A stretch of 6,667 bases of DNA from Methanothrix sp. (GTDB lineage: Archaea; Halobacteriota; Methanosarcinia; Methanotrichales; Methanotrichaceae): the NCBI GenBank assembly GCA_028682845.1, contig JAJRAT010000173.1, positions 1-6,667 on the forward strand, written 5' to 3'. The first letter of the stretch is position 1. Each line of letters starts with the position of its first letter. Under the pieces are notes generated by a model. It was given only the letters and a program-made list of their open reading frames with translations. It was not told the origin of the DNA and ran no database searches. This document shows, in pieces, positions 1 to 6,667 of the stretch. The translations under genes and the position numbers were made by a program.

Positions 1-150
1 CTGTTCATACATCGCATAGAGGATGCGCCGATGAACAGGCTTCAGGCCGTCCCGCACATCCGGGAGCGCCCGGCTCACGATCACACTCATGGCATAATCG
101 ATGTAAGAGGACTTCATCTCCTCTGTGATGTTAACTAGTACTTCCGTCAA
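1..150 (-). CDS. gyrA: DNA gyrase subunit A, N-terminal part (cut by window edge)
   Basis: This is the first 50 codons of the DNA gyrase A subunit, the DNA-cleaving and rejoining half of the A2B2 type IIA topoisomerase that introduces negative supercoils. The reading begins with TTG at 150 and gives [20 protein letters not shown], followed by [20 protein letters not shown]; this is the very conserved GyrA amino terminus. The catalytic tyrosine lies outside the window. The TTG start is chosen because a good Shine-Dalgarno (GAGGTGG on the minus strand) lies 3 bases upstream. An ATG 11 codons further in is a less likely alternative. The gene starts 8 bases after the gyrB stop, and the ribosome-binding site overlaps that stop, so the two are almost certainly co-transcribed and translationally coupled. 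ParC/topoisomerase IV A is the only serious alternative; the archaeal context and gyrB partner favour GyrA. Confidence 0.95.
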   Translation of the reverse strand, partial: MTEVLVNITEEMKSSYIDYAMSVIVSRALPDVRDGLKPVHRRILYAMYEQ

Positions 151-158
151 AAGCCACC

Positions 159-2057
<1,899 letters not shown>

Positions 2058-2100
2058 TTATGCCCCCCGAATAATTAGGACCTTAATGAAATATCCTGAG

Positions 2101-2130
2101 AAGATATAAGCCTTTCCCTTTAAATATACC
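2101..2130 (-). promoter_or_regulatory. Candidate gyrBA promoter (two possible TATA boxes)
   Basis: Reading leftwards, two A/T boxes stand upstream of gyrB: TATATTTAAA (2119-2128) and CTTATATC (2103-2110). With the usual archaeal spacing of about 25 bases from TATA to transcription start, they predict starts near 2097 or 2080, giving leaders of about 30-45 bases. No strong Shine-Dalgarno is visible at the usual distance; a GGGGGG run (2064-2069) lies about 12 bases before the TTG. Which box is used cannot be told from sequence alone. Confidence 0.45.
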
Positions 2131-2224
2131 ACAGATTCTATTTATTTTGTAGATATGACGGCTTAATCTATTGCATACCGATACGGTTCATCATCCCCGC
2201 ACCTAAATAGGGACATCAATGGAT

Positions 2225-2250
2225 AAAAATTTTTCTAGTATTTAGAAAAG
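2225..2250 (-). terminator. T-rich stretch after tRNA-Cys, possible archaeal terminator
   Basis: Immediately downstream of the tRNA-Cys gene the minus strand reads CTTTTCTAAATACTAG and then an A/T run ending in ATTTTTATCC. Short T-tracts without a strong hairpin are the usual intrinsic terminators of archaea. The position fits the end of the tRNA transcript and would keep it separate from gyrBA. Confidence 0.35.
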
Positions 2251-2256
2251 CCACGA

Positions 2257-2328
2257 AGCCAAGGTCCGGATTCGAACCGGAGTGGTAATGCTCTGCAGGC
2301 ATTTGCGTAGCCGCTCCGCCACCTTGGC
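2257..2328 (-). tRNA. tRNA-Cys (anticodon GCA)
   Basis: The gene is 72 bases long with no intron and no encoded CCA. The acceptor stem GCCAAGG pairs fully with CCTTGGC. The D stem GCG/CGC encloses a loop with the invariant GG. The anticodon stem AATGC/GCATT holds the loop CTGCAGA, so the anticodon is GCA. A 5-base variable region and a T arm TCCGG-TTCGAAT-CCGGA complete the cloverleaf. The unpaired base 73 is U, a known identity element for tRNA-Cys. Many methanogens charge this tRNA indirectly through phosphoserine (SepRS/SepCysS); nothing in the window shows which route is used here. Confidence 0.97.
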
Positions 2329-2366
2329 AAACAACCGTCTTGCGACACCAACCTAGATGGTTTTTC

Positions 2367-2374
2367 CTTTAAAC
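2367..2374 (-). promoter_or_regulatory. Candidate TATA box for tRNA-Cys
   Basis: On the minus strand GTTTAAAG lies about 40 bases before the 5' end of the mature tRNA-Cys. With archaeal spacing, transcription would start near 2345 and leave a leader of roughly 15 bases to be removed by RNase P. A second box, TTTATAAG at 2426-2433, is more canonical but would give a leader of about 75 bases. Confidence 0.35.
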
Positions 2375-2435
2375 CTCTTGCGGTCGGGACAGGTTCATCG
2401 ACCTTGAATGCTTCCCATCATCCCACTTATAAACC

Positions 2436-2471
2436 TTGTCTTTGCGGCAAAAATTGTCTTTGCATCAAAAA
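2436..2471. repeat. Two adjacent 18-bp direct repeats, each holding a small dyad
   Basis: TTGTCTTTGCGGCAAAAA (2436-2453) is followed without a gap by TTGTCTTTGCATCAAAAA (2454-2471); 16 of 18 bases agree. Each unit contains a TTTG-N3-CAAA dyad (2441-2451 and 2459-2469), so the centres lie 18 bases apart on nearly the same DNA face. The repeat sits between the tRNA-Cys gene and the plus-strand RAM-domain gene and may serve either. The repetition is plain in the sequence; a role as a protein-binding site is inference. Confidence 0.6.
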
Positions 2472-2552
2472 AGATCTATCCACAATATCGAATAGGGAAT
2501 GGCATTTAAGGGCAAATCGGGGATCGTTTTTTGCAGATTCCTGATAGTAAAA

Positions 2553-2589
2553 TCATGCTAAGTCATAAATTTTCCTAAATTCATGCTAA
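2553..2589. repeat. 9-bp direct repeat TCATGCTAA flanking a possible TATA box
   Basis: TCATGCTAA occurs at 2553-2561 and again at 2581-2589, a period of 28 bases. Between the copies lies CATAAATTTT (2564-2573), a fair TATA box for the plus-strand gene, predicting a transcription start near 2593-2598. Sites on both sides of a TATA box are well placed to control it. Chance repetition in A/T-rich DNA is possible. Confidence 0.4.
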
Positions 2590-2651
2590 CTGGGCGAAAA
2601 GTATTAATCTACGAAGTGCATACAATGTTGCTTCCAGTGGGGGAAAAATAC

Positions 2652-2936
2652 ATGGTAATCGGATTGACAATGATCAAAGTTAGACCCGGCTATGAACGAT
2701 CTGCATATTCAGATCTGCAAAAAAGGCCGGAGGTAAGAGATGTCTACCGTCTCTTCGGCGAGTACAACTTCTTCCTGGTTATGCAGGCGGAAGGAAAGAG
2801 CAAGTTCAACCAGATCTTAAAAGAGATCAAAGACGAAGAGCTGGTGGTCAAGACCGGCCCGGTCATGCTGACCAAAGAAAGTGACTTTGCGAATGTGGCC
2901 GCGGCGAAGTCAGATCATGCCGTCGCTATCGGCTAA
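2652..2936 (+). CDS. Stand-alone Lrp/AsnC ligand-binding (RAM) domain protein
   Basis: The 94-residue product is a single RAM (AsnC-type, ferredoxin-like) domain of the kind found at the C-terminus of Lrp/AsnC regulators. The order expected for the fold is visible: strand VIGLTMIKV (2-10), helix about 13-25, strand VRDVYRLFG (28-36) with the typical turn GEYNF, strand FLVMQAEG (41-48), helix about 51-63, and a last strand VVKTGPVML (65-73). No helix-turn-helix is present, so it does not bind DNA by itself in the usual way; such proteins form dimers or octamers, bind amino acids or other small effectors, and may join with full-length Lrp proteins. The start at ATG 2652 is preferred: the family begins here and GTGGGGG lies about 8 bases upstream. 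In-frame ATGs at 2583 and 2625 would add 23 or 9 unrelated residues, and the one at 2583 lies inside the promoter repeat. The ligand is unknown. Confidence 0.85.
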   Translation: MVIGLTMIKVRPGYERSAYSDLQKRPEVRDVYRLFGEYNFFLVMQAEGKSKFNQILKEIKDEELVVKTGPVMLTKESDFANVAAAKSDHAVAIG

Positions 2937-2938
2937 AC

Positions 2939-2979
2939 GTTTTTGATCTGCCCTCCTTTTCTAATCGTTTTAGATTTTA
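2939..2979 (+). terminator. Series of T-tracts ending the RAM-domain gene
   Basis: Just past the stop codon the plus strand carries four T runs (2940-2944, 2957-2960, 2968-2971, 2975-2978) in pyrimidine-rich surroundings. Such clustered T-tracts are typical archaeal intrinsic terminators. They face the end of the convergent mevalonate operon; the minus strand has no equivalent T runs here. Confidence 0.5.
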
Positions 2980-3028
2980 AGTATCTGGAAGCGGCAGTTT
3001 GAACCGCTGCCCCCGGGGCACAGGATCT

Positions 3029-3448
3029 TCACTCCTTCGCGCAGCTTGGCTCTAAAATCGGCGCGAACTTGGTGCCGTAGTAGATGATGCCACGATCGCC
3101 TTCTTTTCCCAGGATGCGAAAGACGGGCCGAACACGCATTCCGATTTTAATCTCGCCGAGGCTGGAGACGATCTGGCCGGTGACTCTCGGCCCCTCATCG
3201 AGCTGAATGATGGCCAGATTGTAGGGCGTGAGCCTCTCGAAGTCCTCGGTAGCGTTGTAGATCGTGGTATAGGTAATAATCGTGCCCGTTCCTTTGAAAG
3301 CATACTCTTCCAGGTGCGCTCCGCGGCGGCAGTTGGGGCACAGGTTCCTCGGCGGAAAGAAATACTCGTTGCAACTGGTGCAGTGCGTCCCTTTGAGGTT
3401 GTACCTCTGAGGTATGCTTCTCCAGAATCTGGGAGCTTGTGTTGTCAT
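3029..3448 (-). CDS. DUF35 zinc-ribbon/OB-fold protein of the thiolase-HMG-CoA synthase complex
   Basis: The 139-residue protein has a rubredoxin-like zinc ribbon with two CxxC pairs (C23/C26 and C37/C40, in HCTSCNEYFFPPRNLCPNC) followed by an OB-fold of about residues 48-125, the layout of DUF35 (the Zn-ribbon and OB-fold acyl-CoA-associated family). In the archaeal complex characterised from Methanothermococcus, this protein bridges thiolase and HMG-CoA synthase and lines a shared CoA-binding passage, so that acetoacetyl-CoA passes on without release. The identity here rests on the domain layout and on its place as the last gene after those two enzymes. It starts at ATG 3448, 40 bases after the thiolase stop, with only a weak GAGG site about 5 bases upstream. 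It has no enzyme motif of its own. DUF35 proteins also accompany other thiolases, but the neighbours make the mevalonate role by far the most likely. Confidence 0.9.
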   Translation of the reverse strand: MTTQAPRFWRSIPQRYNLKGTHCTSCNEYFFPPRNLCPNCRRGAHLEEYAFKGTGTIITYTTIYNATEDFERLTPYNLAIIQLDEGPRVTGQIVSSLGEIKIGMRVRPVFRILGKEGDRGIIYYGTKFAPILEPSCAKE

Positions 3449-3488
3449 TTTGCCTCGTCTATTGCCTTATGATTCTATCCTGCAAGAT

Positions 3489-4652
3489 CTACCTTGTAAA
3501 TATGTGAACCAGGGCCGTTCCGCCCGAGCCGCCCACGTTATGGGCCAGGCCCACTTCCGCCTCATCCACCTGACGCCGACCGGCCTCGCCGCGTAGCTGC
3601 AAGGCGATCTCATAAGCTTGCTTGATTCCGGTCGCACCGACGGGATGGCCGCAGGCTTTGAGTCCGCCGGATGTGTTGACGGGCAGGCTGCCGCCCAGTG
3701 CAGTGAGGCCTTCCTCGGTAGCCTTTCCGCCCTGGCCTTTCTCGACGAATCCCAGGTCCTCAATGGCCAGGATCTCGGCGATGGTAAAGCAGTCGTGCAC
3801 CTCGGCCACGTCCACCTGGCGCGGCTCGATTCCCGCCTGGGCGAAGGCGGCACGGCCCGCGTGCACGGTGGCGTCCAAAGTCGTCAGATCGCGGCGGTCG
3901 TGCAGGGCAAGGGTGTCGCTGGCCTGTCCGCTGCCGATGATCTTGATGGGCGTGTCGGCAAAGCGCTTGGCCATCTCGGTTGGCGCAAGCACGACGGCTG
4001 CCGCACCATCGGATATGGGCGAGCAGTCCAGGACGTGCAGGGGGTCCGCCACCAGGGGCGACCTGTTCACATCCTCGATGCTAACCTCCATGTGGTACTG
4101 CGCAATTGGGTTAAAGCAAGCATGATGATGATTTTTTACGGCCACCTGCGCCATCTGATCGTGCGTGGTGCCATAGCGGCGCATGTGCAGCTTGGCCATC
4201 ATGGCATAAAGCGCAGGGAAGGTCGCGCCAAAGAAGCATTCCCACTCCCGGTCCGCTGCCGCAGCGAGCGCGTCGGCTGCCGTGCCCGAGGACACATCCG
4301 TCATCTTCTCGACGCCTGCCGCGATCACTATATCGTTGTAGCCGCTGGCCACAGCCAGTACTGCCTGGCGCAGGGCGAGACCGCCCGAAGCACAGGCCGC
4401 CTCCACGCGCGTGGAGGGCACATGCAGGCGCGAGAGACCGGCGCAGTCGGCGATCAGGGCACCGATATGCTCCTGCTCGATGAATCTGCCGCCGCTCATG
4501 TTGCCCACGAAGAGAGCATCGATCTGCTCGCCCGTGATCTCGGCATCCCCGATGGCCATGACACCGGCCTCGGCGATCATATCGCGCAAAGAGACGTCCC
4601 AACGCTCTCCGAACTTGGTGCATCCCACACCGATAATGGAAATAGACCTCAT
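3489..4652 (-). CDS. Acetyl-CoA C-acetyltransferase (archaeal acetoacetyl-CoA thiolase)
   Basis: This cytoplasmic enzyme joins two acetyl-CoA to give acetoacetyl-CoA, the first step toward HMG-CoA and mevalonate. At 387 residues it has the usual thiolase length. The two-lobed fold starts with [16 protein letters not shown]. The nucleophilic cysteine is C87 in VEAACASGG; the C-terminal catalytic motifs are H286 in [10 protein letters not shown] and H336 in [14 protein letters not shown]; a closing glycine-rich loop [12 protein letters not shown] ends the protein. It belongs to the archaeal SCP2-like thiolase class that works in a fixed complex with HMG-CoA synthase and DUF35. The ATG overlaps the stop of HMG-CoA synthase by four bases (ATGA), a sign of translational coupling and matched output. 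An acyl-CoA thiolase for fatty acid or other breakdown is the alternative, but the operon speaks against it. Confidence 0.93.
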   Translation of the reverse strand: MRSISIIGVGCTKFGERWDVSLRDMIAEAGVMAIGDAEITGEQIDALFVGNMSGGRFIEQEHIGALIADCAGLSRLHVPSTRVEAACASGGLALRQAVLAVASGYNDIVIAAGVEKMTDVSSGTAADALAAAADREWECFFGATFPALYAMMAKLHMRRYGTTHDQMAQVAVKNHHHACFNPIAQYHMEVSIEDVNRSPLVADPLHVLDCSPISDGAAAVVLAPTEMAKRFADTPIKIIGSGQASDTLALHDRRDLTTLDATVHAGRAAFAQAGIEPRQVDVAEVHDCFTIAEILAIEDLGFVEKGQGGKATEEGLTALGGSLPVNTSGGLKACGHPVGATGIKQAYEIALQLRGEAGRRQVDEAEVGLAHNVGGSGGTALVHIFTR

Positions 4653-5686
4653 ATTCTCAGCTTGCCCTTGTGCTTGGCGTACATGGCATAATCAAGATAC
4701 TGGGCGTTGCCGATATAGTCACGAACCGACGGCGCACCGCAGCGGATCGCCTCGATCCCGTCCGTCACGCGGATGGAGAAGGCATCGCTCCCCGCGCCGG
4801 AACCGAAGCTGGTCACGAAGATCCGGTCTCCCGGTTTGGCGATGTCAAGCGTCGCGGCAAGGCCGATGAGGCAGGAGCCGGAGTAAGTGTTCCCGATCAT
4901 GGGAACCACCAGGCCCGGTTCGATCTGCTTCTTGGAAAAGCCGAGCAACTTGGCCACACGCACGGGGAATTTGCCGTTGGGCTGGTGGAAGACGGCATAA
5001 TCGTAATCTTGCGGCTTGGTTCCCATGCGTTCCATCAGACCGCGCGCGGCGCTCGATACATGCTTGAAGTAAGCCGGCTCTCCCGTGAATCTTCCCCCGT
5101 GCTCGGGGTACGGCATGCCCTCGCGCCTCCAGAAGTCCGGGGTATCGGTGGTAAATGAATAGAAGCTCTCGACCTCAGCCGCCAGATTATCGCGCCCGAT
5201 CAAATATGCAGCCCCGCCGGCTGCTGCCGTGTACTCCAGCATGTCGCCCGGCGCGCCCTGGCTCACATCTGAGCCGATGGCGAGACCGAGATCGATATTA
5301 TTGGAGCCGACCAAACCCAGGCACGCCTGGACGGCAGCAGTTCCGGCTTTGCAGGCAAACTCGAAGTCTGCCGCCGTATAGGATGCCGAGGAGCAGACCG
5401 CCTGGCCTACGATGGTTCCCGTGGGCTTGACCGCATATGGGTGACTCTCCGATCCGACATAGATGGCACCGATGCGACGTGCGTCGACGTTGCCGCGCGC
5501 CAGAGCATTGCGCGCCGCCTCCACGGCGATGGTGACTGCATCCTCATCCAGATCCGGCACGGACTTCTCGAAGACGCGCAGGCTCTCGGAGATATCCGCC
5601 CCGTCGCCCCAGACGCGGGCAATCTCATCGACCCTGATTCGAAATCGCGGGATGTATACCCCGTAGCTGACAATTCCAGAGACCAA
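4649..5686 (-). CDS. Hydroxymethylglutaryl-CoA synthase (archaeal type)
   Basis: The enzyme condenses acetyl-CoA with acetoacetyl-CoA to HMG-CoA, the second step of the mevalonate route to archaeal isoprenoid lipids. The 345-residue length matches the short archaeal/bacterial form. The catalytic triad is visible: E80 in [14 protein letters not shown]112 in [12 protein letters not shown], and H234 in FHQPNGKFP. The conserved GNTYSGS (265-271) and GSGAGSDAF (295-303) loops of the thiolase fold are present. Translation starts at TTG 5686, six bases after the regulator's stop; the ribosome-binding site GGGTGA includes that stop. The protein begins [16 protein letters not shown] as in relatives, so the TTG is secure. 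It lies between the regulator and the thiolase, with which it is expected to form a complex together with DUF35. A plain KAS III-like ketoacyl synthase is unlikely given these motifs. Confidence 0.96.
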   Translation of the reverse strand: MVSGIVSYGVYIPRFRIRVDEIARVWGDGADISESLRVFEKSVPDLDEDAVTIAVEAARNALARGNVDARRIGAIYVGSESHPYAVKPTGTIVGQAVCSSASYTAADFEFACKAGTAAVQACLGLVGSNNIDLGLAIGSDVSQGAPGDMLEYTAAAGGAAYLIGRDNLAAEVESFYSFTTDTPDFWRREGMPYPEHGGRFTGEPAYFKHVSSAARGLMERMGTKPQDYDYAVFHQPNGKFPVRVAKLLGFSKKQIEPGLVVPMIGNTYSGSCLIGLAATLDIAKPGDRIFVTSFGSGAGSDAFSIRVTDGIEAIRCGAPSVRDYIGNAQYLDYAMYAKHKGKLRI

Positions 5687-5692
5687 AAGATT

Positions 5693-6412
5693 TCACCCTT
5701 TGTTCAATGCACTGGAGACTTCGTCCACAGAAAAATGTGTCGTTAAAAGAGGGATGTTCTCGACCTCGGCGATGCGAATCGCCACGGGATCGACCTCTGA
5801 GGGCATCAGCCCCTGCAAGATCACGGCACCGGGCTTGAGGTTGCTCACCCGCACCGCGACCATGGGCGATTTGCCGGAACGAATGCCCGTGAAGATCAAA
5901 GCCCTGGCCGTGCTCCTGCCGTAGATCTTCTGGAACTGGTCGGGAAGCATCTCCACAATAGCCTTCATGCTGTCGATTATCGTGTAGCCCCAGATAGTGA
6001 TGTCCGTCCTGCCGAAGAGGACCTCGGCATTGAGCTTGATAGCCATGTCCGCGAGAGGGATCGGGTCCTGATATTCGCATACGCTGCAAATGGAATCAAG
6101 GCCCAGGATGTCTCCCCACATATCCTCGTAGGCGCGCAAGACGTTGCAGCCGCGACTCTCGTCTATGCGCAGCAGGGCATCGATGATCTTGCTCACAATC
6201 ATAATGCCCGGCGACTTTCTCCTGCCGCTCTCGTAATCGGAGATAACGGACGGCGATATCTTCAGATAATTAGAAAGATCCGTCTGGGTAATGCCGAAGT
6301 TCCGGCGCCACTTTCTCAGGGTGTCGCCCGGATTTTGGGATAAGGTGATCTCTCCAGCGATCTTCTCGGCCAGCAGTCCTCTGGCATTGGAGATCTCGCC
6401 TCCTGAATTCAT
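5693..6412 (-). CDS. XRE-type HTH transcriptional regulator heading the mevalonate operon
   Basis: The 239-residue protein has an N-terminal Cro/C1-type helix-turn-helix (about residues 29-85; LRKWRRNFGITQTDLSNYL, then SPSVISDYESGRRKSPG) and a C-terminal domain (about 115-235) of unknown ligand. The layout matches the archaeal predicted-regulator family COG1709, which from memory is often found next to HMG-CoA synthase. The C-terminal part (GRSTARALIFTGIRSGKSP, then VDPVAIRIAEVENIPLLTT) loosely recalls DRTGG-like sensor domains; this is only a resemblance. A CSVC pair (C109/C112) sits between the domains and might bind metal or sense redox. The gene is first in the operon, and its stop lies 6 bases before the HMG-CoA synthase start. 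It has a TATA box close to its ATG and a dyad over the predicted start point, which suggests autoregulation. Whether it activates or represses is not visible. Confidence 0.88.
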   Translation of the reverse strand: MNSGGEISNARGLLAEKIAGEITLSQNPGDTLRKWRRNFGITQTDLSNYLKISPSVISDYESGRRKSPGIMIVSKIIDALLRIDESRGCNVLRAYEDMWGDILGLDSICSVCEYQDPIPLADMAIKLNAEVLFGRTDITIWGYTIIDSMKAIVEMLPDQFQKIYGRSTARALIFTGIRSGKSPMVAVRVSNLKPGAVILQGLMPSEVDPVAIRIAEVENIPLLTTHFSVDEVSSALNKG

Positions 6413-6416
6413 ATTC

Positions 6417-6436
6417 CCTAGAGTTGTTCAACTAGG
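6417..6436. promoter_or_regulatory. Imperfect dyad over the predicted start of the regulator-mevalonate operon
   Basis: CCTA-GA-GTTG-TT-CAAC-TAGG forms two 8-base half-sites, with a 2-base bulge in one arm. It fills the space between the TATA box and the ATG, so a protein bound here would block the start of transcription. The HTH protein encoded directly behind it is the natural candidate binder, which is inference. Confidence 0.4.
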
Positions 6437-6443
6437 ATATAAA
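6436..6443 (-). promoter_or_regulatory. TATA box of the regulator-mevalonate operon
   Basis: The minus strand reads TTTATATC, close to the archaeal consensus. Its centre is about 27 bases from the first base of the regulator ATG, so transcription should start at or within a few bases of the start codon. The mRNA is therefore probably leaderless. No other comparable box is visible between the four genes, which suggests one transcript for all of them. Confidence 0.65.
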
Positions 6444-6494
6444 TGTAGCGAAAATATTTCGGCATTCAACGTAAGGCGGCATTTCAGAAAGGCA

Positions 6495-6587
6495 TGCGTC
6501 GACCGGGATTCGAACCCGGGTTGTAGGCTTGCTTCGCAGATACTTTTGCATGGAAGGCCCAAGTCATAACCACTAGACCATCGACGC
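6495..6587 (-). tRNA. tRNA-Gly (anticodon UCC) with a 21-base intron
   Basis: The mature tRNA has 72 bases. The acceptor GCGTCGA pairs with TCGACGC, and base 73 is A, usual for archaeal tRNA-Gly. The D stem is GTC/GAC with GG in the loop; the anticodon stem TGGGC/GCCTA (one G-U) carries the loop CTTCCAA, giving anticodon UCC; the T arm is CCGGG-TTCGAAT-CCCGG. The anticodon loop is interrupted after base 37 by an intron, without which the stem cannot close. No CCA is encoded. C35 and C36 are the known glycine identity bases. Upstream, CAGTTAAG (6614-6621) is a weak TATA candidate. Confidence 0.95.
6530..6550 (-). other. tRNA-Gly intron with bulge-helix-bulge splice motif
   Basis: The 21-base intron sits at the canonical 37/38 position. 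The precursor can fold into the archaeal splicing motif: anticodon stem GGGC/GCCT, central 4-bp helix CTTC/GAAG (exon bases 32-35 with intron bases), 3-base bulges CAT and CAA on opposite strands, and a short inner stem GCA/TGC. Cuts after the second base of each bulge give exactly the joined loop CTTCCAA. This fits the tRNA splicing endonuclease rule. Confidence 0.88.
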
Positions 6588-6667
6588 CCGCCCCATAGGT
6601 ATCACAGGTTGAACTTAACTGTTTCGATCCAAAGTCGGGCCGTTCCGTCGGTGGGTAGAATGCTCGC
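6588..6667. other. Right edge without recognisable gene
   Basis: The last 80 bases hold no coding region that can be supported. They include the upstream region of tRNA-Gly and an imperfect dyad ACAGGTTGAACTTAACTGT (6604-6622). The sequence may belong to a promoter or the end of a gene beyond the window. Confidence 0.4.

Noticed and set aside
2350..2365. AACC-tagat-GGTT followed by TTTTT, looking like a plus-strand terminator
   Set aside because: The stem has four pairs, and no plus-strand gene ends here; it lies in the upstream region of tRNA-Cys.
2382..2403. GGTCG/CGACC inverted repeat upstream of tRNA-Cys
   Set aside because: Five pairs with a 12-base loop and a competing AGGT/ACCT fold are within what chance gives.
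2990..3020. Hairpins AGCGG/CCGCT and the CCCCGGGG palindrome after the DUF35 stop
   Set aside because: The possible stems are short and exclude one another, the palindrome has no room for a loop, and no T run follows on the minus strand. It is not a convincing terminator.
4111..4623. Same-strand second frame inside thiolase (170 codons)
   Set aside because: It runs out of frame through an intact thiolase, and its arginine-rich translation is typical of a shifted G+C-rich reading. No frameshift in thiolase is needed.
3618..4691. Long plus-strand open frame of 357 codons opposite thiolase
   Set aside because: It is antisense to a thiolase with all catalytic motifs, its translation resembles no family, and G+C-rich codons on the other strand explain its length.
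6291..6569. Plus-strand open frame crossing the regulator start and tRNA-Gly
   Set aside because: Its end, with DRDSNPG, is the familiar false translation of a tRNA T arm on the opposite strand, and the rest is antisense to the regulator.

Overview
The window looks like chromosomal DNA of a euryarchaeon, most likely a methanogen-type lineage that carries DNA gyrase. Three things point that way. The mevalonate-entry enzymes are in the archaeal arrangement (HMG-CoA synthase, thiolase and a DUF35 zinc-ribbon/OB-fold protein in one operon). One tRNA carries a short intron with a bulge-helix-bulge splice motif. The promoters have TATA boxes instead of -35/-10 elements. A Methanothrix- or Methanosarcinales-like host is a guess from overall gene style and is not proven here.

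Left part (1-2130, minus strand): a gyrB-gyrA operon. gyrB is complete (630 codons, TTG start). gyrA follows after 8 bases, with its Shine-Dalgarno touching the gyrB stop, and runs off the left edge after 50 codons. Candidate TATA boxes lie just upstream of gyrB.

Middle (2131-3028): a mostly regulatory stretch with a tRNA-Cys(GCA) gene on the minus strand, a tandem 18-bp repeat, and a 9-bp direct repeat flanking a possible TATA box. One small plus-strand gene follows, encoding a stand-alone Lrp/AsnC ligand-binding (RAM) domain without a DNA-binding domain. It ends in a series of T-tracts.

Right part (3029-6443, minus strand): a four-gene operon transcribed right to left. Its first gene is an XRE-type HTH regulator with a C-terminal domain of unknown ligand. 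HMG-CoA synthase follows after 6 bases, acetoacetyl-CoA thiolase overlaps that by 4 bases, and the DUF35 scaffold protein comes 40 bases later. The last three correspond to the known archaeal complex that condenses acetyl-CoA to acetoacetyl-CoA and then HMG-CoA, feeding isoprenoid lipid synthesis. The regulator in front is plausibly the operon's own controller. Its promoter has a clear TATA box so close to the ATG that the mRNA is probably leaderless, and an imperfect dyad covers the predicted transcription start. At the far right a tRNA-Gly(UCC) gene with a 21-base intron lies on the minus strand. The last 80 bases hold no recognisable gene.

Most of this is ordinary housekeeping DNA. The points most worth a second look are the regulator tied to the mevalonate operon with its dyad, a Gln in place of a usually conserved acidic residue in the GyrB Toprim motif, and the repeat structures upstream of the RAM-domain gene.
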